Made by a program: the position numbers and the translations under genes
Shown here: piece by piece, positions 28,406 to 36,056 of the stretch
Layout of the letters: every line of letters begins with the position of its first letter
Numbering within the stretch: the first letter of the stretch is position 1
Source of the DNA: Aminipila luticellarii
GTDB taxonomy: Bacteria; Bacillota; Clostridia; Peptostreptococcales; Anaerovoracaceae
Assembly: GCF_004103735.1 (NCBI RefSeq)
Contig: NZ_CP035281.1
Coordinates: forward strand, 1-64,000
Reading direction: 5' to 3'
DNA length: 64,000 bases
Notes under the pieces: model-generated
The model's input: the letters and a program-made list of their open reading frames with translations, nothing else
What the model was told of the DNA's origin: nothing
Databases searched by the model: none

Positions 28406-29350
28406 ATGAATCAGAATAAGAATATAGCTGTCTTAGGTGCAGGTAAAATGGGCCTTGGGATTACACAGCTTTTTGCCAGCAAAGGCTACCCTGTAAAAGT
28501 CATTTATGTTTTTGATGATAAAAAACGTGGAAATGCTTTAGATATTTTGAAAACAAATTTAAGTGTTTTGTGTGAAAATAATGTTATAAAGGAACAGGAT
28601 ATTAGTGATATACTTGGTAGAATAACGTTTACAGAAGATATGGAAGAGGCTGCCAAATCAGCTGATATTATCTTTGAGTGCATTTTGGAAGACCTTAAAG
28701 TAAAGCAGGATTACTTTGCAACATTGGATAAGCTTTGCCCTGAAAATACAATTTTAGCTTCCAATACGTCTGCCATCAGTATTACAGAGATCGCAGAGAA
28801 AGCGGTGCATAAGGAAAGAATTATAGGTACACACTACTGGAATCCCGCATATTTAATCCCTTTGGTAGAGGTAATAAAGACAAAGTATGTCTCGGATGAG
28901 ACCGTAAAGGCAACCTGTAAGCTGCTTGAAGATGCCGGGAAAAAACCTGTTGTCGTTAAAAAGGACGTACCAGGGTTCCTAGCCAACAGGATGCAGCATG
29001 CACTATTCAGAGAAGCACTTTCCATAGTAGAAAATGGTATAGCAGATCCCAGCGACGTAGATGATGCCATCAAGTATGGATTTGGAATGCGCCTGGGTGT
29101 GTCAGCACCTATGGAGGTGATGGATATGGGGGGATTAGATTTAACTTATTCCATTCACCAATACCTGTTCCCGCATCTTGAAGATTCTCATGAACCATTA
29201 AAATATCTGACTGATAAGATGAACAAAGGCGAACTGGGATTTAAAACCGGTAAGGGATTGCAGGAATGGAGCTCTGACAAGATTGAACAGACCCAGAAAA
29301 ATCTCACAGAAGGATTAATCAAAGTTGCGAAAGCTTTGGATCGGCTTTAA
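28406..29350 (+). CDS. 3-hydroxyacyl-CoA dehydrogenase family protein
   Basis: This 314-residue NAD-dependent dehydrogenase has the Rossmann motif AVLGAGKMG (about 9-17), a catalytic-type segment GTHYWNPAYLIPLVEVI and the C-terminal domain KKDVPGFLANRMQHAL. The HYWNPAYLIPLVEV form is closer to carnitine dehydrogenase and other free-acid enzymes than to butyrate-pathway HFFNPVPVMKLVEV. A free 3-hydroxy acid substrate is therefore plausible. With BKACE it would form an oxidation-cleavage pair, as in carnitine breakdown. It starts 4 bases after the cyclase stop. Confidence 0.88.
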   Translation: MNQNKNIAVLGAGKMGLGITQLFASKGYPVKVIYVFDDKKRGNALDILKTNLSVLCENNVIKEQDISDILGRITFTEDMEEAAKSADIIFECILEDLKVKQDYFATLDKLCPENTILASNTSAISITEIAEKAVHKERIIGTHYWNPAYLIPLVEVIKTKYVSDETVKATCKLLEDAGKKPVVVKKDVPGFLANRMQHALFREALSIVENGIADPSDVDDAIKYGFGMRLGVSAPMEVMDMGGLDLTYSIHQYLFPHLEDSHEPLKYLTDKMNKGELGFKTGKGLQEWSSDKIEQTQKNLTEGLIKVAKALDRL

Positions 29351-29428
29351 CTGAAAAGCAGGACACGAGTCTCCTCTGCCCTGCGATACTATAAAATTTG
29401 GATATTATCCGGAAAAGAGGTAAATTTT

Positions 29429-29716
29429 GTGTGTCAAATACTTTCAGAATCAGCAAATGAAACCAGAATGGTAGCTTTATATGAGACAAAGGAAGAGCTA
29501 CAGGAATTATTTAACGACGAATTTATGAAACAATATACCAATTTTAATAGTTTCGAGGAATTTACCTTTTCGGGAGCAGTTTTTGTCAACTGGAAAGCCG
29601 ATTTTATTGTGGAAGACAGAAAGGCATTTGATTGCTGCGTCAGAGGAAAAACTTCTTTTGAAACATGGAAGCAAATGTACGAAAGAGCATATGAATTAAA
29701 GAGGGAAATAATATGA
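29429..29716 (+). CDS. Unknown 95-residue protein coupled to larC1
   Basis: I do not recognise this small protein. It starts at GTG 29429 with AAAGAGG 8 bases upstream and overlaps larC1 by 4 bases (ATGA), so the two are translationally coupled. It is acidic, has three cysteines (Cys2 and a DCC pair near residue 70) and a C-terminal helix KTSFETWKQMYERAYELKREI. No membrane segment is seen. Its position suggests a partner of LarC1 or of the cofactor's client. It does not resemble the LarC2 domain I know. Confidence 0.72.
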   Translation: MCQILSESANETRMVALYETKEELQELFNDEFMKQYTNFNSFEEFTFSGAVFVNWKADFIVEDRKAFDCCVRGKTSFETWKQMYERAYELKREII

Positions 29717-30447
29717 AAATACTTTATATCGACTGTTCCTCCGGCATCAGTGGCGATATGACATTAGCGGCATTGGTGGATGCCTGTCAGCAAAAAGAAT
29801 ATCTGATTGGAGAACTAAAAAAACTAAACCTTCCAGGCTACGAATTAATTATAGAAAAAAAAAGCAGAAATTGCATTATGATGACAGACATTGATGTTAA
29901 AATTACAGCAGATGAAAGGGAAGAAGAAGAGAGAAACCTTCTGGAAATCTGCCAGTTAATTGATGACAGCGATGTCACACAGAATGCAAAGGAAATAAGC
30001 AAGAAGATTTTTAAAGAGATTGCGGAGGCAGAGGCCAGGGTTCATGGAAAGTCCATTGAACAAATTCATTTTCACGAAGTAGGAGCGGTAGATTCCATAG
30101 TGGATATAGTGGGTACTGCCGTATTAATTGATTATATAAAACCGGATAAAATTATTTCTTCACCATTGCATGACGGTCATGGGTCTATTACGTGCAGGCA
30201 CGGGATCATACCAGTTCCTGTTCCTGCTGTGACCGCTATGCTGGAGGGCAGCAATATTCCGGTGATCAATGAAAATGTTGATACGGAATTGGTCACGCCT
30301 ACCGGATGTGGAATCATTAAGAGCCTTGTTGATGAAATTGGGATCGTAAAGGAAGGTTTCACTGTCGAAAAAGTAGGATACGGTATGGGGAAAAAGGAAA
30401 CTGGGCTCTTCGGGGCTGTTAGAATCATCATCGGAGAATCCCTATAG
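29713..30447 (+). CDS. larC1: LarC1, N-terminal half of the nickel-insertion protein LarC
   Basis: LarC inserts nickel into the pincer nucleotide, using CTP. The 244-residue protein matches only the first domain: MKILYIDCSSGISGDMTLAAL, HFHEVGAVDSIVDIVG, SPLHDGHG and ELVTPTGCGI. Full LarC is about 400 residues, with a C-terminal LarC2 domain that binds CTP. In Lactobacillus plantarum LarC2 is joined by ribosomal frameshifting. Here the frame stops after FGAVRIIIGESL and a terminator follows within 50 bases. I found no LarC2-like frame downstream. Confidence 0.92.
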   Translation: MKILYIDCSSGISGDMTLAALVDACQQKEYLIGELKKLNLPGYELIIEKKSRNCIMMTDIDVKITADEREEEERNLLEICQLIDDSDVTQNAKEISKKIFKEIAEAEARVHGKSIEQIHFHEVGAVDSIVDIVGTAVLIDYIKPDKIISSPLHDGHGSITCRHGIIPVPVPAVTAMLEGSNIPVINENVDTELVTPTGCGIIKSLVDEIGIVKEGFTVEKVGYGMGKKETGLFGAVRIIIGESL

Positions 30448-30494
30448 GAATAAATCAGAAAAAATCCTTTTACACATAATATCAATATATAGGC

Positions 30495-30538
30495 GACAAT
30501 AATAACCGCATTTTTATATGTGGTTATTATTGTCTTTT
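30495..30538 (+). terminator. Rho-independent terminator after larC1
   Basis: GACAATAATAACC (30495-30507) pairs perfectly with GGTTATTATTGTC (30522-30534), followed by TTTT. It closes the cyclase-larC1 operon and separates it from larE. Confidence 0.85.
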
Positions 30539-30597
30539 ATAATATGGAAATATCTTTATGATATTGATGGAGTTTCAAAAAAGCCGTAATTTTTACA

Positions 30598-30626
30598 TTG
30601 GTATATAAGAATAAAGATGTTATAAT
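30598..30626 (+). promoter_or_regulatory. Predicted sigma-A promoter for larE
   Basis: TTGGTA (30598-30603) and TATAAT (30621-30626) are 17 bases apart. larE thus appears to be transcribed by the housekeeping polymerase, unlike larB and larC1. Confidence 0.68.
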
Positions 30627-30705
30627 AAAGAAACCTACAAAAATACTAGGATAAAGGGACATTAACATTTATAGGTGATAAAAGATAAGGAGACAAAAGA
30701 AAAAG

Positions 30706-31515
30706 ATGAAAGAAGAACCCATGAAAAAATATGAGGATTTGAAGAAGTATTTAAAGGGATTGGAAAGCGTAGCTGTAGCCTTTTCCGGCGGTGTAGATTC
30801 CACCTTGCTTTTGTATGCCGCCAAGGAGGCACTGGGCGATAACGCCATGGCCATTATAGGCAAGTCTGTATTTGTTCCCGATTCGGAATACTCGGAGGCG
30901 GTGGAGTTTGCAGAAAAACACCATATAAAATATGAGGTCCTGAATATGGATGTTTTGTCGGTGGAGGGTATTGAAGACAATCCGGAAAATCGGTGCTACT
31001 TGTGCAAAAAAGCTATTTTTTCCGGAATATTGGAAAAAGCCAGAGAAATGAAAATGAAAACGGTAGCGGAAGGTTCTAATATGGATGATACGAAAGATTA
31101 CAGACCGGGGCGAAAAGCCATAGCGGAGCTTTCCGTAGAAAGCCCCCTGTATGCAGTAACACTGTATAAAAAGGAAATTCGGGAAATTTCTAAAGAATTA
31201 GGCTTGCCAACTTGGGACAAGCCGTCACGTGCCTGTCTGGCTTCTCGCTTTGTATATGGAGAAAAGCTTACAGAAGAAGGCCTGAAACGAGTTGAGCTGG
31301 CGGAAGAATATTTGCTTGACTTAGGTTATAAACAGCTTAGGGTAAGAACTCACGGTGACTTGGCCCGCATCGAGCTGGAAGAAGCAGATATGGACAGTTT
31401 TATGAAAGCCGAGAGAAGGCAGGCTGTTTATGAAAAATTCAAGGAACTTGGATTCGATTATGTGACGCTGGATTTAAAGGGATACAGGATGGGAAGCATG
31501 AACATAGGAATATAG
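30706..31515 (+). CDS. larE: LarE, ATP-dependent sulfur transferase for pincer cofactor synthesis
   Basis: LarE adenylates the carboxylates of the LarB product and replaces them with thiocarboxylates. The 269-residue protein has the PP-loop AFSGGVDST (25-33) and the family's DYRPGRKA motif. Three cysteines are conserved: Cys97 and Cys100 (NRCYLCKK) and Cys177 (SRACLASRF). The L. plantarum enzyme has only the last and sacrifices its sulfur. The three-cysteine type is known to hold a [4Fe-4S] cluster that carries the sulfur. This protein therefore looks like the catalytic, cluster-dependent type. Confidence 0.92.
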   Translation: MKEEPMKKYEDLKKYLKGLESVAVAFSGGVDSTLLLYAAKEALGDNAMAIIGKSVFVPDSEYSEAVEFAEKHHIKYEVLNMDVLSVEGIEDNPENRCYLCKKAIFSGILEKAREMKMKTVAEGSNMDDTKDYRPGRKAIAELSVESPLYAVTLYKKEIREISKELGLPTWDKPSRACLASRFVYGEKLTEEGLKRVELAEEYLLDLGYKQLRVRTHGDLARIELEEADMDSFMKAERRQAVYEKFKELGFDYVTLDLKGYRMGSMNIGI

Positions 31516-31561
31516 GGAGAAAATACTTTCGAAACAAAATATAAAAATCAAAACAAAAAAT

Positions 31562-31603
31562 AAAGCCGAAAGGATGATATTTAAAAATCGCTTTTCGGCT
31601 TTT
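31562..31603. terminator. Bidirectional terminator between larE and the DUF2148 gene
   Basis: AAAGCCGAAA (31562-31571) pairs with TTTCGGCTTT (31593-31602), with T-rich and A-rich flanks. It lies between converging genes. Confidence 0.8.
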
Positions 31604-31631
31604 AACCTATTATTTTATTTGGTGTTTGCCA

Positions 31632-32180
31632 TTAAACCAGTACGCAGCCCGGCTCCCGATCAAAGAAAATGCTCTTTGCTGAGGTAGAAAGAGGAATGCC
31701 GTAAGCTACTTTTACATCCTTAGGAAAAACTTCGGTCATGACGGCCGTTTTTCCGGCAGAGTAAAAAACACGGTTATCGATTCGATTGTCAGCGGCAATA
31801 GATACCGCAGAACCTATCGCAATTCCTAAATCCGTAATATTAAAGGCACAGTTTGCCCCGGCCTGCTTAGCGTAGCCGCAGTTCTCAAAACCGCAGCTTC
31901 CGCACTGCTCAAGCCCCAGCGGATTATCCCTTACACCGATTAAAATGATGCAGTGGCTGTTATCCACATTGTCGGCATCCCGATTAAAAAATTCTGTATC
32001 GGTTTCCTTCGCGATTCTTCTCATGTCAGCGGACAGCTTTTCTTTTTCTTTTCCATCTAAGATCACGACTTCGATGTTATCGACGCCGCAGCCTTTTGGA
32101 GCCGTTCTCGCAGCAGCAGCCATTAAATCGGCAACCGCAAAAGCCGCTCTCTTTTCCGCATCAGTACTGGTACATTTCAT
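31632..32180 (-). CDS. DUF2148 ferredoxin-domain protein
   Basis: This 182-residue protein belongs to the DUF2148 family, found mostly in anaerobes and of unknown function. The cysteine cluster is CGSCGFENCGYAKQAGANC, which is likely to bind an Fe-S cluster. Most of the rest is small residues (Ala, Gly) forming an alpha/beta fold. AGGAGG precedes the ATG on the minus strand. It is a single gene; the region upstream of it holds one copy of the dispersed repeat. Confidence 0.87.
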   Translation of the reverse strand: MKCTSTDAEKRAAFAVADLMAAAARTAPKGCGVDNIEVVILDGKEKEKLSADMRRIAKETDTEFFNRDADNVDNSHCIILIGVRDNPLGLEQCGSCGFENCGYAKQAGANCAFNITDLGIAIGSAVSIAADNRIDNRVFYSAGKTAVMTEVFPKDVKVAYGIPLSTSAKSIFFDREPGCVLV

Positions 32181-32220
32181 ATCAAACCCTCCTCATATTT
32201 CTGTTTATCTGTTTAAGACC

Positions 32221-32308
32221 ATTATACCACACAGGCAACGTCGCCGTGTGATGCAATGATTCTTTCCCTGCGGCAACGCCGACTTCAATCAATAGAATCA
32301 TTATACCA
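32221..32308 (-). repeat. Dispersed intergenic repeat, copy A
   Basis: Read on the minus strand this matches 59172-59258, with 71 consecutive identical bases and then a few differences. Internally it has a long inverted repeat (AATGATTCT ... AGAATCATT) enclosing CGGC-GTT-GCCG, then a second hairpin CACACGGC...GCCTGTGTG. It lies between two divergently transcribed genes and contains no reading frame. Confidence 0.85.
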
Positions 32309-32329
32309 TGCAAGCAACGTTTGAAGGGA

Positions 32330-32358
32330 TTGTAATTGGATTAAATTTGGTATACAAT
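32330..32358 (+). promoter_or_regulatory. Predicted sigma-A promoter for the nucleotidyltransferase operon
   Basis: TTGTAA (32330-32335) and TACAAT (32353-32358) are 17 bases apart. It lies just outside repeat copy A and about 60 bases before the gene's ribosome site. Confidence 0.55.
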
Positions 32359-32427
32359 ATAAAGACTTATGAATAATATTGATTTATATTTTTTTATTAA
32401 AATAAAAATTTGAAAGGTCGTGAAAAA

Positions 32428-33351
32428 ATGAAAGAGCCAGTTTTGGTGATTATGGCAGCTGGTATGGGCAGCCGGTATGGCGGATTGAAGCAAATGGACC
32501 CGGTGGGATCAGCCGGAGAATTGATTATAGATTTTTCTTTATATGACGCGTATTTAGCCGGATTTAAGGAGGTCATCTGTGTCATAAAAAAGGAAATGGA
32601 AGAAGACTTTAAAGAACTCATGGAAGGAAGAGCGGCAAGATACCTTCATATTCGTTACGCTTTTCAGGACTTGAATGACCTTCCCGAAGGGTATTCTGTT
32701 CCGACGGGCAGGGAGAAGCCCTGGGGAACCTGTCATGCAGTTTTGAGCTGCCGGGACATGATCGACGGACCTTTTGCGGTAATCAATGCAGATGATTACT
32801 ATGGCCCCGGTGCGTTTCAGAGTATGTATGATTTTCTTTTTCATACGAAGGATGACAGCAAATACAGATACTGCATGATTGGGTATCAGGTGGAAAATAC
32901 ATTGACGGAAAATGGAACAGTTGCCAGGGGTGTCTGCCAGACATCAGGGGAAGGGTTCTTAAATGAAATCACCGAACGAACAAAAATCAAATGGATGGAG
33001 GACGGCAGTATCGGCTTTACGGAAGACGAGGGAAAGACGTGGCAAAGGGTTCCGAAGGGAACACCGGTATCCATGAATTTCTGGGGGTTCAGCAGAAGCA
33101 TAATCGATGAAATGGCAGCAAGATTCCCGCAGTTTTTAGATAAAGCGTTGATAGAAAATCCATTGAAGGGTGAATATTTTCTGCCGCTGGCTGTGGATGC
33201 CCTGGTGAAGGAAGGTGCGGCAACGGTAAAGGTTCTAAAATCGGCGGATAAATGGTATGGCGTCACGTACAAAGAGGATAAAGAGCAGGTGGTAGATGCA
33301 CTGCAGGCATTTAAGGACAAGGGGCTTTATCCGGAAAAGCTTTGGAGATAA
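32428..33351 (+). CDS. Sugar-phosphate nucleotidyltransferase-like protein
   Basis: This 307-residue protein has the NTP-transferase signature MAAGMGSRYGGLKQMDPVG at its start and the metal-binding NADDYYG motif. It should activate a sugar phosphate, alcohol phosphate or choline-type phosphate with NTP. The exact substrate is unknown. I chose ATG 32428 with AAAGG upstream over the TTG at 32410. It is followed after 4 bases by the aldolase gene, and a kinase gene lies 44 bases beyond that. The three probably form one operon. Confidence 0.87.
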   Translation: MKEPVLVIMAAGMGSRYGGLKQMDPVGSAGELIIDFSLYDAYLAGFKEVICVIKKEMEEDFKELMEGRAARYLHIRYAFQDLNDLPEGYSVPTGREKPWGTCHAVLSCRDMIDGPFAVINADDYYGPGAFQSMYDFLFHTKDDSKYRYCMIGYQVENTLTENGTVARGVCQTSGEGFLNEITERTKIKWMEDGSIGFTEDEGKTWQRVPKGTPVSMNFWGFSRSIIDEMAARFPQFLDKALIENPLKGEYFLPLAVDALVKEGAATVKVLKSADKWYGVTYKEDKEQVVDALQAFKDKGLYPEKLWR

Positions 33352-33355
33352 ATCT

Positions 33356-34666
33356 ATGAAGGTAGAAAAGCTGAAACCATCCGAGCAGCTGTGTAAAGTT
33401 ATGTCCAGAATTTATGATTCCGGACTTACGACGGTTTCGGGAGGAAATCTTTCATTAAAAGATGAGTATGATAATATCTGGGTCACTCCTTCCGGCGGGG
33501 ATAAAGGAAGATATCAGCCGGAGGACATGTTAAAAATAGGACGGGACGGAAAAATACAGGGAACCAGAAAGCCTTCTGTGGAGACTGGGATTCATCGGTC
33601 TATTTTAGCGGATCGCCCTGAATTTAAAGGCGTGGTTCACGCTCATCCTTCCGGATTGGTAGCCATCAGCCTCTTAAGGCAGCTGCCGGAGACCATGCTA
33701 TTTCCTCAGGTCGCGAATGAGGTCAGGAATGTGAGATTGGCAGCTTACGGCTGTCCGGGCAGTGAAGAGCTTCGGGCAAATGTAGCAAAGGAGTTTAAAG
33801 ACAATCCGACGACCAATACGGCAATTCTTGAAAACCACGGAGCTTTTGTTGCCAGCGAAAAAGGACTGTCCCATGCCTTTGGTATTTTTAAGGATTTAGA
33901 TTTCAGCATCCGGGTTCAGGCAAAGGCCCACAGCTTTTGGGGCAAAGGTCCGAATCTTATCTCAAAAGAACAGCTGGAGCGGTACAACCGGGCTTTAAGA
34001 CCTGCGTTGGGGACCTTCAAACAGGGAGAAATCTCAGAGAAGGAGCGGGAGCTGAGAGCGCTTATGTGTGATTTTTGCAGCCGAGCGTATCAAAGAAAGC
34101 TGTTTACTCAGAACATCGGCGTAATATCTGCCCGTCTGGAAGGGGAGAATTTTCTGATTACAGAGAGTGACTCAGATAATGCCGAGCTGACTGCTTCGGA
34201 AATCGTCAAGGTGTGCGGATCGACAGCAGAAGAGGGCAAAACTCCGTCTAAAAGCGTGTTGCTTCATAAAAGGATATATGAGACGAACCCGGATATACAT
34301 GCTATTATAATGGCTGCTCCGGAAAATGCCATGGTATTCGCCGTGACAGATCGGGAATACGATTTAAAGACCATTCCGGAATGCTATATCGTTTTGAGAG
34401 AGGACATAGCAAAATTTCCTTTCGGATCAACCATAGAAAAACAGGAGGAATTGGCCGATTATTTTAAGAGAAAGTCTCCGGTAGCTATTGTCAAAAATGA
34501 CTGCTATATTTGTACCGGAGAAAATCTTTTTAATGCCTTTGATCGTCTTGAAGTGGTTGAATTCAGCGCAGAGGCCGTGATGAATGCAAACCTGCTTAAA
34601 GGACAGATAAAGAGCATTACCGAGCAGCAGGTTCATGAAATAAAGGTGAAATTTGGGATTGTGTAA
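33356..34666 (+). CDS. Tandem class II aldolase/adducin-domain protein
   Basis: This 436-residue protein holds two class II aldolase (fuculose-phosphate aldolase-like) domains. The first (about 8-215) has the catalytic Glu76 and zinc ligands His95 and His97 (HAHPSG) plus His in ENHGAF. The second (about 235-430) has lost them: HAIIMAAP replaces HxHP and NDCYICTG replaces NHG. It may be structural or regulatory. The ATG at 33356 has GGAG upstream. The following kinase suggests a sugar-phosphate substrate. Confidence 0.85.
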   Translation: MKVEKLKPSEQLCKVMSRIYDSGLTTVSGGNLSLKDEYDNIWVTPSGGDKGRYQPEDMLKIGRDGKIQGTRKPSVETGIHRSILADRPEFKGVVHAHPSGLVAISLLRQLPETMLFPQVANEVRNVRLAAYGCPGSEELRANVAKEFKDNPTTNTAILENHGAFVASEKGLSHAFGIFKDLDFSIRVQAKAHSFWGKGPNLISKEQLERYNRALRPALGTFKQGEISEKERELRALMCDFCSRAYQRKLFTQNIGVISARLEGENFLITESDSDNAELTASEIVKVCGSTAEEGKTPSKSVLLHKRIYETNPDIHAIIMAAPENAMVFAVTDREYDLKTIPECYIVLREDIAKFPFGSTIEKQEELADYFKRKSPVAIVKNDCYICTGENLFNAFDRLEVVEFSAEAVMNANLLKGQIKSITEQQVHEIKVKFGIV

Positions 34667-34710
34667 CTTTATGGTGCAATAGAAAACGTGTATGTGAAAG
34701 GAGATCCGTC

Positions 34711-35607
34711 ATGAAAATATTAAATTTTGGTTCTTTAAATATCGACTGGGTTTATAACGTGGATCACTTTGTAAAACCGGGAGAAACCCTTTCCGCTATA
34801 TCTGTTGAGCGATTCTGCGGCGGTAAAGGTCTGAACCAGTCGGTGGCCTTATCTAAAGCGGGAGCCTCTGTGTTCCATGCCGGCGGGATTGGAAGCGATG
34901 GAGTTTTTCTGAAAGAACGTCTTGAAGAAAGCCATGTGGATGCACGCTTTGTCAAAGAACTGGAGGTACCCACAGGAAACGCTTTTATTCAGGTAGATAA
35001 AACCGGGCAAAATTGTATCATTCTTTTTGGCGGAGCAAATCAGGAGATTACAAAGGACTATGCAGAAGAAGTGATCAAAAACTTTGAAAGAGGAGATATT
35101 CTGGTTCTCCAGAATGAAATAAGCGCCCTGAATGAAATCGTGGATATGGCTTATGAAAGAGGAATGCAGATTGTTTTAAACCCCAGTCCCATGAATGAAA
35201 AAGTTTTGGCGCTTGATTTAGAAAAGATCACCTATTTTATCATGAACGAGATCGAGGGAGAAGCTATTACAGGAAATAAAAATCCGGAAGAAATTCTGGA
35301 TAGTATGATAAAGCAATATCCGCACAGCAAGGTTATTTTAACGTTGGGGGACAAAGGGTCCAGATATGCGGAAGGGGCGGTACGGCTTGCCTGTGGAAGC
35401 TATGAGGTAGAGGTCGTGGATACCACCAGTGCAGGTGATACGTTTACCGGATATTTTATTTCGGCTTTGGCAGAGAAGATGGAAATCAGCAGAGCGCTTG
35501 AAAGAGCGTCCAAAGCAGCAGCACTGGCAGTGTCCGTAAAGGGGGCATCCAATTCCATTCCCCTTCCGGAGCAAGTGGATTCCTGCAAGCTGATTTTAAA
35601 AAAATAA
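34711..35607 (+). CDS. PfkB-family carbohydrate kinase, ribokinase-like
   Basis: This 298-residue kinase has both PfkB signatures: the sugar-binding CGGKGLNQSVALSKAG near residue 36 and the catalytic DTTSAGDTFTGYF, whose Asp is the base. The GGKGxNQ form resembles ribokinase. The substrate is uncertain. In this operon it could phosphorylate the sugar that the aldolase cleaves. AAAGGAG precedes the ATG. Confidence 0.88.
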   Translation: MKILNFGSLNIDWVYNVDHFVKPGETLSAISVERFCGGKGLNQSVALSKAGASVFHAGGIGSDGVFLKERLEESHVDARFVKELEVPTGNAFIQVDKTGQNCIILFGGANQEITKDYAEEVIKNFERGDILVLQNEISALNEIVDMAYERGMQIVLNPSPMNEKVLALDLEKITYFIMNEIEGEAITGNKNPEEILDSMIKQYPHSKVILTLGDKGSRYAEGAVRLACGSYEVEVVDTTSAGDTFTGYFISALAEKMEISRALERASKAAALAVSVKGASNSIPLPEQVDSCKLILKK

Positions 35608-35617
35608 TTTATTTTCC

Positions 35618-35645
35618 TTGCATTTTCAAGAAAATATAGTATAAT
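35618..35645 (+). promoter_or_regulatory. Predicted sigma-A promoter for rpsF-ssb-rpsR
   Basis: TTGCAT (35618-35623) and TATAAT (35640-35645) are 16 bases apart. The transcript would have a leader of about 105 bases. Confidence 0.72.
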
Positions 35646-35708
35646 TAAAAGGCATGAAATTTGTAGGACGACTTAAATGAAAGTCCAATTGACAAAAGAT
35701 TGCTCTCT

Positions 35709-35729
35709 GTGCAGACATGAGGTCTGCAC
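35709..35729 (+). promoter_or_regulatory. Hairpin in the rpsF leader, possible S6:S18 site
   Basis: GTGCAGAC (35709-35716) pairs exactly with GTCTGCAC (35722-35729) around a five-base loop, 20 bases before the rpsF ribosome site. Many bacteria regulate rpsF through a leader RNA that binds the S6:S18 complex. I could not match the consensus of that motif from memory, so the role is a suggestion. Confidence 0.45.
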
Positions 35730-35758
35730 CATTTAGTCCATAGGGAGGTGAAAAAGAA

Positions 35759-36046
35759 ATGATAAATTATGAAGTTATGTTCATTATCGACCCAACTGTA
35801 GAAGATGCAAGAAAGGATGCTGTTGTAGCAACCGTACAGGAAATTATTGCAGCTGACGGTGAAGTTGGTAAGGTTGACGTATGGGGCATGAGAAAGCTTG
35901 CTTATCCGATTCAGAAGAAGAATGAAGGATACTATGTTGTAGTAGAATTTAAAGCAAGTCCTGATCTGCCAAAGGAATTAGACAGAAGACTTAGAATTTC
36001 AGACGCAGTAATGAGACATCTTATCGTAAATAAGGATGAGAAATAG
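35759..36046 (+). CDS. rpsF: 30S ribosomal protein S6
   Basis: S6 binds S18 on the platform of the small ribosomal subunit. The 95-residue protein begins MINYEVMFIIDPTVEDARKD and contains the MRKLAYPIQKKNEGYYV segment typical of S6. AGGGAGGTG precedes the ATG. It is first in the conserved rpsF-ssb-rpsR operon. Confidence 0.97.
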   Translation: MINYEVMFIIDPTVEDARKDAVVATVQEIIAADGEVGKVDVWGMRKLAYPIQKKNEGYYVVVEFKASPDLPKELDRRLRISDAVMRHLIVNKDEK

Positions 36047-36056
36047 GGGGTAACAA

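Noticed and set aside
30448-30600. Programmed frameshift from larC1 into a LarC2 domain
   Set aside because: No frame after the stop resembles LarC2 and a terminator begins 47 bases downstream.
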